Shown here: positions 15,468 through 24,074 of the stretch, one piece after another | Layout of the letters: each line of letters opens with the position of its first letter | Position numbering within the stretch: position 1 is the stretch's first letter | Source of the DNA: JACOXT01 sp964372855 | GTDB taxonomy: Bacteria; Patescibacteriota; Microgenomatia; Levybacterales; UBA12049 | DNA: 41,767 bases | Assembly: GCA_964372855.1 (NCBI GenBank) | Contig: CAYJRY010000006.1 | Span: 1-41,767 of the forward strand | Direction of reading: 5' to 3' | Made by a program: the position numbers and the translations under genes | The notes under the pieces: model-generated | What the model saw: the letters and a program-made list of their open reading frames with translations, nothing else | Database searches by the model: none | What the model was told of the DNA's origin: nothing

Positions 15468-16775
15468 TTAAAGAGTAAGTAAGTCAAGCGTGGATGCTGC
15501 GGACCATGCTTGATACCTGCATGATACTTGCCCAGTTGCGGTTTTGTATAAATCGTACGAGTTATCCTCTTTTTTGATGTAAAGTTCTATTGGACTTCCA
15601 AAATAAAAAATTGGTTTCAAAGATGCCTCCTTAAGTTTTTGGGCCTCCAAATCGAATCCCCAATTCAGAAGCCCTTCATGCGCCATACCATTTAATTTGG
15701 GCCAAAAACTACCATTGTGATATGAGTCTTGATTGGAGTTGTAAGTCAAAGACTTTGTACTCATTGTTCTAATTCCAGCAGAATTATCAAACATATCACC
15801 TAAAAAAGATCGCTTTACAACATGAGAAATGTATTTTTCATCTAAAATGCACTCGACGACTCCATTTTGTGTATATGATGCCCAAAGCAATAGCATGGGA
15901 TTACCTGTTATGGTTTTTATTTTATTTTTGCGTCCATCCAATGCTTGGGCTGCAAAATACAAATCATTATCCTCAAACAAGAAACTTTCATTAAATTTTT
16001 CTTTTAGACTCTTTGCTTTTTCATCTAGTTTTTGGGATAATGATTCATTCATTTTAAAATTTGATGTATTAGAATAGTATTTGGCCCAAAGCTTCAAAGC
16101 AAGCCATGCATAACCTTGCACCTCAACTGGCGCGATCGGATACTTAGGCAATCTTCCATTTGGTAGCTGTAAAGACTCTGGAGAATCTGTCCATGATTGT
16201 ACTTTCAATCCACCAAATTTTCTATCTTTGTGAAACTCATATTCAAGTAACAAATCATTATCTATATCACCATATGCAATTATCCATTCCAACCCTTTTT
16301 CAACAGCGTCCAATGATTTAACTATAAAATCACCATCATGTGTTAACTCCCAAAATTTATAAATCGCAATTAATATAAGTGGAGTTACATCTATTGAATC
16401 GTAATTTCGAAGTATACCATCTTTATATACATACCAAGGACTAACCCCTGTCACTAATCTCTCAAAATTATTCTTTCTAAACTCATGGATAAATTTCCCT
16501 GGTTCTTCACCACTTTCTATATTTTTTTCTTTTCCCTGAAGTCTTACCAAAGTTAACAGAGATCGCTTGCATAAATCGACAAGTTTTTCATTTTCTATCA
16601 ATGGGTAAGAAGATTTATTGGAGATTATTTTTATTATTTTAAGTATTGTGATTGCAGAATCCCTGCCAAAAATACAACCATAAACCTCATTTTTAGCTGA
16701 GGCATATATTCCATCATCAGTTGCAAGCGACAATAGAGTCTGATAAATACTCTCTTTTAGTCTAACAAAATCCAT
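15468..16775 (-). CDS. (alpha/alpha)6-barrel glycosidase, glycogen-debranching/amylo-alpha-1,6-glucosidase-like
   Basis: A 435-residue protein resembling the amylo-alpha-1,6-glucosidase barrel. It shows GCIFGRDSAITILKIIKI, FERLVTGVSPWYVYKDGILRNYDSIDVTPLILIAIY, PNGRLPKYPIAPVEVQGYAWLALKLW, NQDSYHNGSFWPKLNGMAHEGL and a closing SCRYQAWSAASTLDLL. Such enzymes trim alpha-linked glucans or related oligosaccharides. The substrate is not defined by sequence. It follows a GT4 glycosyltransferase by about 36 bases, so the pair may build or recycle one glycan. No signal peptide is seen, so it is likely cytoplasmic. Confidence 0.8.
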   Translation of the reverse strand: MDFVRLKESIYQTLLSLATDDGIYASAKNEVYGCIFGRDSAITILKIIKIISNKSSYPLIENEKLVDLCKRSLLTLVRLQGKEKNIESGEEPGKFIHEFRKNNFERLVTGVSPWYVYKDGILRNYDSIDVTPLILIAIYKFWELTHDGDFIVKSLDAVEKGLEWIIAYGDIDNDLLLEYEFHKDRKFGGLKVQSWTDSPESLQLPNGRLPKYPIAPVEVQGYAWLALKLWAKYYSNTSNFKMNESLSQKLDEKAKSLKEKFNESFLFEDNDLYFAAQALDGRKNKIKTITGNPMLLLWASYTQNGVVECILDEKYISHVVKRSFLGDMFDNSAGIRTMSTKSLTYNSNQDSYHNGSFWPKLNGMAHEGLLNWGFDLEAQKLKEASLKPIFYFGSPIELYIKKEDNSYDLYKTATGQVSCRYQAWSAASTLDLLTL

Positions 16776-16811
16776 GGGCAGTTGATAATAAACATATTAC
16801 TTACCACATCT

Positions 16812-17888
16812 TTAAATATGAGTCAAGGGGTATCTTTGATATGAATTTAAGATAGCCTCATAAACATGCAAATATTTTTCTGTCATAGTCTTAGAATTAA
16901 ACTTAGATATTACATATCGTCTGCACTCCATCCTATCAATTGAATAAATTTTATCAACTGCTTCAATCATTTCTTCCAAATCCTCAACTATAAAACCAGT
17001 TTTACCATCTTTAATAATTTCAGGTATTGAACCTCGCCTAAAAGCTATAACAGGAGTCCCACACGCCATTGCCTCAACCATTGTCAAGCCAAAAGGCTCA
17101 GGCCATGTAACCGGATGAAGAAGACACAAAGCTCCTTTCATAAGCTCGTTGCGTTTTTTCTCATCTACCTCTCCAATCCATTTGACATGGTCATTATTCA
17201 AGCGGGGGTTTATATAAGTATTGAAATAGTCAGCCTCTTCAAGATCAAGTTTTGCGGCAATTATAAGAGGCATATTGAGATTCACTGCTACATCTATCGC
17301 AAAGTGAAGACCCTTTTCCAATGATATTCTCCCAACAAAGAGTAAATATTGACCATGATTTTTCTGAAATGGGTAATTTTCTAACGGTAATCCATTATAA
17401 ATGGTATCTACTATTTTTATATTTGGTGCCTTTTTGGTTTGGGATTCAGAAATTGTGACAAAATAAGGATTATCCAATGTTTCAAACAGTTTTTTATTTA
17501 TAGTTGTAAAGGGCCCATGAAGAGTCATTATAACAGGAGTTTTTGAAAAATGAGCTGCTTGAAGGCTCACAATATGATTATGATCATGAATAATATCAAA
17601 TTCCAATTGACGCTTATAGGCATTGCCAATATTAAGAAGTGTTAGCTCATTTATGCCATACGGATCTGGAATTTTTGCTTCTCTTAAAGACCGAGGATAA
17701 ATAGAGACAAGTTTAGCTTTAGTCTCTGAATCTCCTGATGCAAAAAGTGTGATATCATGGCCCCTTTTAATTAACTCTTCTGTCAAAGCGTGTATAACTC
17801 TTTCTGTTCCTCCATATTTTTTAGGCGGAACTCGTTCGCTGATCGGTGCTATTTGTGCTATTTTGAGTTTGTTTCTATATTTATTCAT
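16812..17888 (-). CDS. Family 4 glycosyltransferase (GT-B fold)
   Basis: 358 residues. The N-terminal Rossmann domain starts IAQIAPISERVPPKKYGGTERVIHALTEEL. The nucleotide-sugar domain has LLFVGRISLEKGLHFAIDVA and the EX7E-type motif WPEPFGLTMVEAMACGTPVIA, followed by SIPEIIKDGKTGFIVED. This is the standard retaining GT4 layout using NDP- or GDP-sugars; donor and acceptor are unknown. It has no membrane segment. A TAATAT box lies nine bases before the ATG. It heads a unit with the debranching-like glycosidase and the small basic protein. Confidence 0.92.
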   Translation of the reverse strand: MNKYRNKLKIAQIAPISERVPPKKYGGTERVIHALTEELIKRGHDITLFASGDSETKAKLVSIYPRSLREAKIPDPYGINELTLLNIGNAYKRQLEFDIIHDHNHIVSLQAAHFSKTPVIMTLHGPFTTINKKLFETLDNPYFVTISESQTKKAPNIKIVDTIYNGLPLENYPFQKNHGQYLLFVGRISLEKGLHFAIDVAVNLNMPLIIAAKLDLEEADYFNTYINPRLNNDHVKWIGEVDEKKRNELMKGALCLLHPVTWPEPFGLTMVEAMACGTPVIAFRRGSIPEIIKDGKTGFIVEDLEEMIEAVDKIYSIDRMECRRYVISKFNSKTMTEKYLHVYEAILNSYQRYPLTHI

Positions 17889-17980
17889 CTCAACTCAATA
17901 TTAAACCTATTGGCTTTTTTAATATGTAATCAAAATGACTTAGAAATTGTAATCTAAAAAACATTTCATTAGCTAATTTG

Positions 17981-18020
17981 CAATATTTGGCAACATTTGG
18001 AAATATTGGGAAATATATGG
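17981..18020 (+). repeat. Four 10-base phased repeats upstream of fic
   Basis: Four consecutive 10-mers each end in GG: CAATATTTGG, CAACATTTGG, AAATATTGGG, AAATATATGG. The period is exactly one DNA turn. A fifth partial unit starts TAATATG. They sit where a promoter or operator for the Fic gene is expected. No transcription factor site of this kind is known to me. Confidence 0.6.
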
Positions 18021-18036
18021 TAATATGACACATAGT

Positions 18037-18084
18037 GTCATCCTGAGCGAAGTTCTGCATTGCAGAACGAAGTCGAAGGATCTC
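18037..18084. repeat. GTCATCCTGAGC-type palindromic repeat
   Basis: It starts GTCATCCTGAGCGAAG, has an inner perfect hairpin GTTCTGCA-T-TGCAGAAC (18052-18068), and ends CGAAGTCGAAGGATCTC. Related copies lie at 28213-28258 and inside copA (30880-30898). It separates the repeat-rich upstream region from the Fic start codon at 18088. Confidence 0.8.
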
Positions 18085-18087
18085 ATA

Positions 18088-19071
18088 ATGTTAATCCCAC
18101 CCAAGTATTTCTTAACTTCAAACATCTCAAAACTTCTTTCTGGAATTGAGGCATGTAAAGAAGTAATTAATGCTGTAAATATCCCACCTGAAGTAGAAAC
18201 AAATATAAGACGTCAATCTTCACTTAAAAGCTCTCTATATTCAGCCCGCATTGAAGGGAATCCTTTGACTTTTGAGGAATTGGCAACAAAATCTTCAAAA
18301 GACCAAACAATAATTGGGGTTTTTAATATCTTAAAAGCTCAAAACTTAATTTATCAAAAAAGAGGAAGAGATATTTCTATAAATGATATTCTCAAACTTC
18401 ACAGGCAAACTCTAAATGGACTCACAGAAAAAGTAAATCTTGGCAAATTCAGAAATCAAGTCAGTGCATTATTTAACGCGAGAGGTATAGCTGTTTACTT
18501 GCCCCCACCCCCTAGGCAAATACCACATTTAATAGAAAGGCTAATTAAATTTGCTAACTCCCAAAAAGAGCCTTTTATTCCAATCCGCGCATCGTTAGCT
18601 CATTTTGTATTTGAAAAAATTCATCCTTTTTTGGATGGAAATGGCCGCATTGGAAGACTTTTTCTCTCAGCAATTTTAAACAAAGAAGGATTTGGGATGA
18701 AAGGCTTACTTAATATAGAGGAATATTTAGATAACCATAGAGCTTTATATTATAGCGGCTTTGAGGAATCAGAAAAGGATACGACAGAATACGTTGAATT
18801 CATGCTTGAGGCAATACTTAATAGTGCACAAACTATAAAAGAATTAGTTCTAACAAAAAAAGACACTGCGAGAGAGGATTTTCTTTTGCCAAGACGAGCT
18901 GAAATTTTAAATATTATAAAAGATCAGCGTTTGGTAACTTTTGATCAAGTGAAAAGAAGGTTCATGGGAGTAAATGAAAGAACTCTAAGGTATGATCTTA
19001 AGAAACTAGCTGACAGTGGTTTTATCCGCAAACGCGGCACCACAAAAGGCGTCTACTATGAGGTAATTTAG
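18088..19071 (+). CDS. Fic family AMP-transferase with C-terminal winged helix
   Basis: 327 residues. The Fic core motif HPFLDGNGRIGR begins at H179. The N-terminal inhibitory motif SARIEGN (S52...E56-G57) marks a class II, self-inhibited Fic enzyme. The C-terminus (from about residue 275) reads ILNIIKDQRLVTFDQVKRRFMGVNERTLRYDLKKL, a winged helix-turn-helix. It should AMPylate or otherwise NMP-modify a protein target and perhaps bind its own control region. An upstream in-frame ATG at 18025 would add 21 residues encoded wholly by a palindromic repeat, so I start at 18088 (MLIPPKYF). It converges on the toxin-antitoxin pair. Confidence 0.9.
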   Translation: MLIPPKYFLTSNISKLLSGIEACKEVINAVNIPPEVETNIRRQSSLKSSLYSARIEGNPLTFEELATKSSKDQTIIGVFNILKAQNLIYQKRGRDISINDILKLHRQTLNGLTEKVNLGKFRNQVSALFNARGIAVYLPPPPRQIPHLIERLIKFANSQKEPFIPIRASLAHFVFEKIHPFLDGNGRIGRLFLSAILNKEGFGMKGLLNIEEYLDNHRALYYSGFEESEKDTTEYVEFMLEAILNSAQTIKELVLTKKDTAREDFLLPRRAEILNIIKDQRLVTFDQVKRRFMGVNERTLRYDLKKLADSGFIRKRGTTKGVYYEVI

Positions 19072-19072
19072 T

Positions 19073-19342
19073 CTACCCATATAATTCATCGTGGGTACCA
19101 AGTAGTATAAAGTATGCAACCATTTCATCGCCAACTTTCAACTCTTTATACAGTGCTCTATAATCTGCTGTAATATTAATACTTCTGTATCCTTTATAAT
19201 CTCTTTTTAATGGATGGTTATTCAGATAGGGGTCATTGGGATTTTTGGAGAATACAAGTATTTTTTCTTTTACACTTTTTCTTATCCTAACATCCACATT
19301 TCTGAGTTTCTCATAAAATGCAGGATCATAAAAAACCTTCAT
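19073..19342 (-). CDS. YafQ/RelE-type mRNA interferase toxin
   Basis: An 89-residue RelE/ParE-superfamily toxin: MKVFYDPAFYEKLRNVDVRIRKSVKEKI, SKNPNDPYLNNHPLKRDYKGYRSINITADYRALYK and an end with YFILLGTHDELYG. The late His and Asp/Glu near HDELYG match the YafQ-like group. The start is the ATG at 19342, which overlaps the antitoxin stop as ATGA, rather than the more upstream in-frame start. It is expected to cleave mRNA on the ribosome when the antitoxin is lost. Confidence 0.88.
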   Translation of the reverse strand: MKVFYDPAFYEKLRNVDVRIRKSVKEKILVFSKNPNDPYLNNHPLKRDYKGYRSINITADYRALYKELKVGDEMVAYFILLGTHDELYG

Positions 19343-19623
19343 ATCCCCTGTTTTTCTAGCCAAGCGACAGCATCCTCGCCTGTATTGAATATTGGAGAGT
19401 GTTTTCTTTCTTTCAAATTCTTCTCCGCCTGTTTCAGAAGAATACGAGTACGCTTATTTGGTATTTCATCATAAGCACTAAAAGTAACAGTTTTTGTTTT
19501 AATAAACTGTTTTAGAAAACCATTAACTACAGAACTAAGCGTTAGTCCAAGCTCTTTGGCAACTTTCTGAGCCTGTTTTTTTGTTTTCTGTTCAGTTTTA
19601 ATATATATAGCCGTAGTACTCAT
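19339..19623 (-). CDS. RelB/DinJ-type antitoxin
   Basis: A 94-residue antitoxin with an N-terminal ribbon-helix-helix: TAIYIKTEQKTKKQAQKVAKELGLTLSSVVNGFLKQFIKTKTVTF. This is the DinJ/RelB pattern. A charged C-terminal helix follows (RTRILLKQAEKNLKERKHS) that would wrap the toxin. Its TGA overlaps the toxin ATG. A strong promoter with repeated AGTATATA words directly upstream fits autoregulation by the antitoxin-toxin complex. Confidence 0.88.
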   Translation of the reverse strand: MSTTAIYIKTEQKTKKQAQKVAKELGLTLSSVVNGFLKQFIKTKTVTFSAYDEIPNKRTRILLKQAEKNLKERKHSPIFNTGEDAVAWLEKQGI

Positions 19624-19632
19624 ATCTAAAAC

Positions 19633-19661
19633 AGTATATATAAAGTATATATCTCTGTCAA
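19633..19661 (-). promoter_or_regulatory. Promoter/operator of the toxin-antitoxin pair
   Basis: TTGACA (19656-19661), an exact 17-base spacer, and TATACT (19633-19638). The ATG is nine bases further. The spacer holds a second copy of the AGTATATA word (direct repeat), a likely operator for the ribbon-helix-helix antitoxin. Confidence 0.65.
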
Positions 19662-19728
19662 GCTATACCACCTCGAAGGTGATCGGACTATCACTACATA
19701 GTAGTACACTTTGGAATAAAGGACGGCA

Positions 19729-20763
19729 TTAATTACCAATAGGTTGAGATTCCCGTATCCTTTTAAATGTTGAATCAATTATCTTTCCGCTTTTAACATC
19801 CACATGCGTCTCAAATGCTTGTCCATCTACAAGCCCTATTTCCAAAACAAATATTTGATCTGATACCCAATTCTTTATTTTAAATCCTGTTTGACCACTG
19901 CCTAACAATCCCAATCGCTTCATATGACTAAACATAGTATTCCAGTTCGGTTCGATAATATCATCAAATACAATTTTCCCAGAGTTATCTAGTACCTGTA
20001 TTTTTTGATAGTCAGCAACGGACTTATGTATTAGAGTATATGAACCGTTTGGGGATATTGATTTTTCAATGATTGAATATTGGGATTCATCTTGCTGAGT
20101 GAATTTGAAGGTGGAAAGGATTTGATTGAAAGTTAATTCGAATTTACTCAAATTATCCTGTGTAGTCTCAAGAGCTAATCCTACTAATCGATTTTCATAA
20201 GTTGTAAGAAATACAAGAGTAGAAGCGGAGGTGTATTTCATTTTATAAATTTTACCCTCAATTCCATTTTTAGAATAGTCCTGAGTGCTTGTTATGTTGT
20301 TTTTCTCTTTATTAAAAGCATTTGCCGGTGATGAATTAACGTTAAGAGATTTACTAGCGATTGGATCATAAATAGTTGCTCCATCAGTTAAGATACCGCC
20401 AGCAAGACCACCTTCTATTCTTAAATCAGGCGAGCTAATTGAATACGAAGTTAAACCTGGATATTTAGCATCGCTAAATTTCCAGCCAGGAGGATATTTA
20501 AAGGAAATAGAGTTGTTTATATATGTTTTCCAATTTGCAGTTCCATCGGGTGTTGGAGAAAGGATTGTTGTTGGAACAACAGTATTTTGTTGATTTGAAA
20601 CTACTTTCTGACTTTGTCTTGTTCCCAAAAGATAAGCAACAATAGTAATTAATACAAAGAGTATTCCAAGACCAAGAGGAATAATTTTTGAACGAGTCGA
20701 ACCATTAGATGGAGGTATTTGATTGTTGGTTTCTGGAGCTTGGGATTGTTTTAAATTATCCAT
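19729..20763 (-). CDS. Exported PsbP-like domain protein
   Basis: 344 residues. A Pro/Ser-rich cytoplasmic start precedes one membrane segment (IIPLGLGILFVLITIVAYLLG) and a Thr/Pro linker. The outer domain has NWKTYINNSISFKYPPGWKFSD, the PsbP-like opening common in candidate-phyla surface proteins. The second half is beta-rich (SQYSIIEKSISPNGSYTLIHKS, GKIVFDDIIEPNWN) and not recognised. The function is unknown; it is probably anchored to the outer face of the membrane. A good promoter, TTGACT-17-TACTCT, ends six bases before the ATG. Confidence 0.7.
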   Translation of the reverse strand: MDNLKQSQAPETNNQIPPSNGSTRSKIIPLGLGILFVLITIVAYLLGTRQSQKVVSNQQNTVVPTTILSPTPDGTANWKTYINNSISFKYPPGWKFSDAKYPGLTSYSISSPDLRIEGGLAGGILTDGATIYDPIASKSLNVNSSPANAFNKEKNNITSTQDYSKNGIEGKIYKMKYTSASTLVFLTTYENRLVGLALETTQDNLSKFELTFNQILSTFKFTQQDESQYSIIEKSISPNGSYTLIHKSVADYQKIQVLDNSGKIVFDDIIEPNWNTMFSHMKRLGLLGSGQTGFKIKNWVSDQIFVLEIGLVDGQAFETHVDVKSGKIIDSTFKRIRESQPIGN

Positions 20764-20769
20764 ATTTTA

Positions 20770-20798
20770 AGAGTAAGAAAAACTATTCCAAAAGTCAA
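20770..20798 (-). promoter_or_regulatory. Promoter, leaderless type
   Basis: TTGACT (20793-20798), a 17-base spacer and TACTCT (20770-20775), then six bases and the ATG at 20763. Confidence 0.55.
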
Positions 20799-20805
20799 TT
20801 ATCTA

Positions 20806-20887
20806 GTCATTGCGAGGAACGAAGTGATGAGGCAATCCCAAAAAATAAAGAGATTGATTCGCTTTGCAATGCAGAACTCGCAATGAC
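20806..20887. repeat. GTCATTGCGAG-type palindromic repeat
   Basis: Perfect terminal arms GTCATTGCGAG (20806-20816) and CTCGCAATGAC (20877-20887) surround an imperfectly paired interior containing GAAGTGATGAGGCAATC and GATTGATTCGCTTTGCAAT. A second member of the family is at 32822-32887. It sits between the PsbP-like gene's promoter and the htpX stop. Confidence 0.85.
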
Positions 20888-20919
20888 AGCCTGCTGATAA
20901 AACCGAAAGATACGTGAAG

Positions 20920-21759
20920 CTATATTATTTTTTCTAATCTTTTTACCCTCTCATGAAGTGGTGGATGGGTTGAGAAAAGATGGAGCATTTTTCCTCCCCA
21001 TCCTCCAAGCGGATCGCCAATGTAAAGAGAAGAAAAAGCTGGATTTGAGTGCATTGGAGAGCGCCTTGCTGAATCATGAATCGCAACCAGTGCTCTTGCT
21101 AAAGGCCGACCATCACCAATTGTCCGAGCCCCTGTCTCATCTGCTCCAAATTCACGAGTACGGGATATTGCCATCTGGACAAGACTTGCTGCAATTGGAA
21201 CAAGAAGAGCAAGAACCAATGTGAATGCTCCCGCTCCTCTATTGCCTTCATTATCTCGGCTATATCCTCCAAAAAGGCTCATATTTGCCAAAAAAGATAT
21301 CGCACTTGCCAAAACCGCTGCAACAGTTGCGACCAAAATATCTCGATTTTTGACATGAGAGAGTTCATGAGCCAAAACTCCTCGAAGCTCATCTCTAGAA
21401 AGTGTTGCGAGGATTCCCTTAGTGACGGCAACTGATGCATTTCCAGGTCCTCTTCCTGTTGCAAAAGCATTTGCTTGTGGCTGAGGTGTAATATATAATT
21501 TCGGCATAGGAATTTTGATCTTGCGGGAAAGTTCCTCAACCATATCATAAATATCCTTATGTGTGCTTCGACTCAAAGGCTTTGCGCCACTCATTGATAA
21601 AGCTAGCTTATCGGAGAAGAAATACATCCCCACATTCATAACTAAAGAGGAGAAAAATGCCGTGTAAATCCCATCTCTTCCTCCTAATAACCCCCCAAGC
21701 GTAACTAAAATAACGCTTAATACTCCCAAAAGTACAAATGTTTTAAGTGTGTTAGTCAT
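20920..21759 (-). CDS. htpX: HtpX-type membrane zinc metalloprotease (M48)
   Basis: 279 residues. Two N-terminal membrane segments (TFVLLGVLSVILVTLGGLLGG and YTAFFSSLVMNVGMYFF) are followed by the catalytic domain with GVLAHELSHVKNRD (HExxH, near residue 131). Two more membrane segments follow (VATVAAVLASAISFLANM and FTLVLALLVPIAASLVQMA), then REFGADETGA, whose Glu is the third zinc ligand. PHHERVKRLE-type ends are replaced by STHPPLHERVKRLEKII, normal for the family. It degrades misfolded membrane proteins. The promoter is TGA TATATT six bases before the ATG. Confidence 0.96.
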   Translation of the reverse strand: MTNTLKTFVLLGVLSVILVTLGGLLGGRDGIYTAFFSSLVMNVGMYFFSDKLALSMSGAKPLSRSTHKDIYDMVEELSRKIKIPMPKLYITPQPQANAFATGRGPGNASVAVTKGILATLSRDELRGVLAHELSHVKNRDILVATVAAVLASAISFLANMSLFGGYSRDNEGNRGAGAFTLVLALLVPIAASLVQMAISRTREFGADETGARTIGDGRPLARALVAIHDSARRSPMHSNPAFSSLYIGDPLGGWGGKMLHLFSTHPPLHERVKRLEKII

Positions 21760-21765
21760 AAAATA

Positions 21766-21774
21766 AATATATCA
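21766..21774 (-). promoter_or_regulatory. Extended -10, leaderless start of htpX
   Basis: TGA TATATT, then TATTTT, then the ATG at 21759. The spacing is the same six bases as at the MDR, VOC and M23-like genes. Confidence 0.55.
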
Positions 21775-21780
21775 TATATT

Positions 21781-23031
21781 TTATACCATATCAACAATGA
21801 GCCCAGACCATGTGAAATTTTTTGCTCCAAATCCTTCTCCCGTGAAAGGATCATAATATTCTCTAAAACCACTTTTTTCTATAAGACTCTCAACAGTATT
21901 TTTCAAAAGACTTGCTTCTTTTAGATAATTTCTTCTAGCCATACATTTATACAAAAACCAATTAAAAACCACCCACGTTGGACCACGCCAGAGGTAAATT
22001 GTTTCCCCTCGCATAAATTTTTTCTCCAAAGCAGAAACAGAAGGTATAGGAAAAGGAAGAAAAAATTCTTTCTTGTTAAAAAAGTGCTCCATTAACAAAT
22101 CATGATATATATTTTTTGGTATGTCAGGAAGGTTAATCGGGAAAAAAATTGTTGGTGTTTTGACTCTTAACATATCAAAATCTTTTCCATAAACATCATA
22201 AAAAGCCTTATCTTTCTCATCATACATGACCTCAAGAATTTTTTGGGTTGTTTTTTTAGCTTGTCCAATGAGTTGTTTTCCAAACGGATCATTAACCACT
22301 TTGCAAAGAGAAGCCAATGCATATAAATCAAGAACATAAATTGTGTTGTACCAAACTTCCTTAACTATAAAATAATTATCTTTATAGATTTTTTCTAAAT
22401 CATAACGCCGAATGAAATTACGAAAGTCAACATAAATTGCCTTGAAGAATAAAACCCTATTGGCTTTTGAGCCCTCAAAATTCAATACCTCATCAAATGA
22501 CGGCTTCCAATCCATTCCAGACTCAAAAGGACTAATTATTGACAAAAGTCCTTCTCCTTCAAAATCTCGATTTCGTTTTAGCCATATATGATATTTTTTA
22601 AGTTTTGGCAGCATATCAATAAGAAAATTCAAATCTTCCGTCTCTTCATAAATCCGCAAAACCGCTTGCGCAACAAAACTTGGCTGGACCAAGGAACTCA
22701 TGTGCGGACGAATATTTCGCCAAGTTGGTCTTGCCTGTAAAACGTCTGAATATCTTTTTGGCAATAGTTGCTCCCAAAAAATCATATGTCCAACAAAACC
22801 ATCTTCTTCCTGAAGAGCAAAAAGACTAATCATATTTTTCTTTGCTAGCTCATATTCTTTCAACCTAACTAACATAAAAACGTGAAAGCACGTATCCCAG
22901 AAGAATTGAAAAGGATATGTTTTTGTTGAGGGTTTTATATAACAAAAATGTCTGTCTAATAAATTAGAATATCCTTGACTTGTATTTTGCCTAAGAAGTT
23001 TTCGTATTCGATCATAATGCGTATTTTTCAT
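21781..23031 (-). CDS. GH63-like (alpha/alpha)6 glycosidase
   Basis: About 416 residues with the trehalase/GH63 barrel pattern: FFWDTCFHVFMLVRLKEYELAKKNM, GFVGHMIFWEQ, QPSFVAQAVLRIYEETED, SPFESGMDWKPSFDEV (likely general-acid Asp), RGETIYLWRGPTWVVFNWFLY and the terminal FREYYDPFTGEGFGAKNF (likely base Glu). GH63 includes mannosylglycerate hydrolases and alpha-glucosidases; the substrate is undetermined. No signal peptide is visible. It overlaps the SDR gene by 20 bases, making it the last gene of the operon that starts at 25397. The ATG three codons upstream (23040) is an alternative start. Confidence 0.82.
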   Translation of the reverse strand: MKNTHYDRIRKLLRQNTSQGYSNLLDRHFCYIKPSTKTYPFQFFWDTCFHVFMLVRLKEYELAKKNMISLFALQEEDGFVGHMIFWEQLLPKRYSDVLQARPTWRNIRPHMSSLVQPSFVAQAVLRIYEETEDLNFLIDMLPKLKKYHIWLKRNRDFEGEGLLSIISPFESGMDWKPSFDEVLNFEGSKANRVLFFKAIYVDFRNFIRRYDLEKIYKDNYFIVKEVWYNTIYVLDLYALASLCKVVNDPFGKQLIGQAKKTTQKILEVMYDEKDKAFYDVYGKDFDMLRVKTPTIFFPINLPDIPKNIYHDLLMEHFFNKKEFFLPFPIPSVSALEKKFMRGETIYLWRGPTWVVFNWFLYKCMARRNYLKEASLLKNTVESLIEKSGFREYYDPFTGEGFGAKNFTWSGLIVDMV

Positions 23032-24070
23032 GCATAACATTGGTTTGTTTTTGAAGCCATTTTTCTAAAAATTTTGGCGTCATCATGGCAGCTTTAAAAA
23101 AAGTAAAAAAAATATTTGAAAAATAATGAACTACTGGGATTTTCTCAAAGAAAAACTGCATACTTGAAGTTCGCGCCTTGTTATCAAATATTCCATGGGA
23201 TGAAAAATCCCCAGAAACTTCACGAAATAAATTCCCAACTCTTTGTTTTGCTTTTTTGAAAAACTGCGATTCATAACCCGTAAGAGTAAGATACGCATCA
23301 GTTAGCCTAGGGAAAAATTTATTCATAATAATTGTTGCTGCAGTTTCTGAACCCACCCAAACTTCACGTCTTTTGTGTTCTGTCGCCCATACAATCGCTT
23401 TGGCTGCAACTTCTGGTTGATAAATAGGAGGGACTGGCTGTGGATAATAGTTAATTCTAGTTCTGCTCCAACTAAACTGAGGGGTGTTAATCCCAGGAAG
23501 ATGAATCATGGTAATTGTGATTTTTTTATCATTATGCATCAACTCTGTCCGAAGCGAATCTGTAAAACCTCTAATACCAAATTTTGCACCACAATATGCT
23601 GATTGAAGCGGTATTGCGTGATATGAAAGAGCTGATCCTACTTGAACAATTATCCCGTTATCTCTTGGAAGCATTCTTTTAAGAGCGGTCATTGTTCCGT
23701 ATACAGTGCCTAAATATGTGACCTCATTAACGCGCTTAAATTCTTGAGGCGTTAAATTTTTGAATTCAGAAAATACAGTAACAGTGGCATTATTTATCCA
23801 AATATCAATTGGTCCTAATTTTTCTTCTATTTTTTTCGCAGAAGTTTCAACCGCAGAATAATCCGAAACATCACAAATAATTCCCAGCCCCCTACCTCCG
23901 TGCTTTTGAATATCATTTTCAGTTTTTATCAATCTTTTTGAGTCTCGCGCAAGCACTCCAATCAAAAAGCCTCTTTTGGCAAACTCGATAGCTACGGCTC
24001 GTCCAATTCCTGCTGACCCACCCGTTATAACTACTACCTTGTTTTCATATAGTTGATAAGTTTTATTCAT
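23012..24070 (-). CDS. Short-chain dehydrogenase/reductase with C-terminal extension
   Basis: 352 residues. The SDR core has VVITGGSAGIGRAVAIEFAKRG (cofactor Gly motif), NNATVTVF (NNAG-like), VQVGSALSYHAIPLQSAYCGAKFGIRGF (Ser, Tyr-x-x-x-Lys) and TIHLPGINTPQF-like substrate region. An extra C-terminal part of about 100 residues follows the core, including a hydrophobic stretch YFSNIFFTFFKAAMM that may associate with the membrane. The substrate is unknown. The start is the ATG at 24070 with a GGAAAG purine run upstream, itself inside the PEBP gene's final codons. The TGA overlaps the glycosidase start. Confidence 0.9.
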   Translation of the reverse strand: MNKTYQLYENKVVVITGGSAGIGRAVAIEFAKRGFLIGVLARDSKRLIKTENDIQKHGGRGLGIICDVSDYSAVETSAKKIEEKLGPIDIWINNATVTVFSEFKNLTPQEFKRVNEVTYLGTVYGTMTALKRMLPRDNGIIVQVGSALSYHAIPLQSAYCGAKFGIRGFTDSLRTELMHNDKKITITMIHLPGINTPQFSWSRTRINYYPQPVPPIYQPEVAAKAIVWATEHKRREVWVGSETAATIIMNKFFPRLTDAYLTLTGYESQFFKKAKQRVGNLFREVSGDFSSHGIFDNKARTSSMQFFFEKIPVVHYFSNIFFTFFKAAMMTPKFLEKWLQKQTNVMHEKYAL

Positions 24071-24074
24071 GTTG

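Noticed and set aside
17981..18020. CRISPR-like short repeats
   Set aside because: Units are 10 bases, imperfect and contiguous with no spacers, and there are no cas genes. More likely an operator array.
18025..18087. N-terminal extension of the Fic protein (MTHSVILSEVLHCRTKSKD...)
   Set aside because: Encoded almost wholly by a palindromic repeat. The ATG at 18088 gives the normal family start, although translation from 18025 cannot be excluded.
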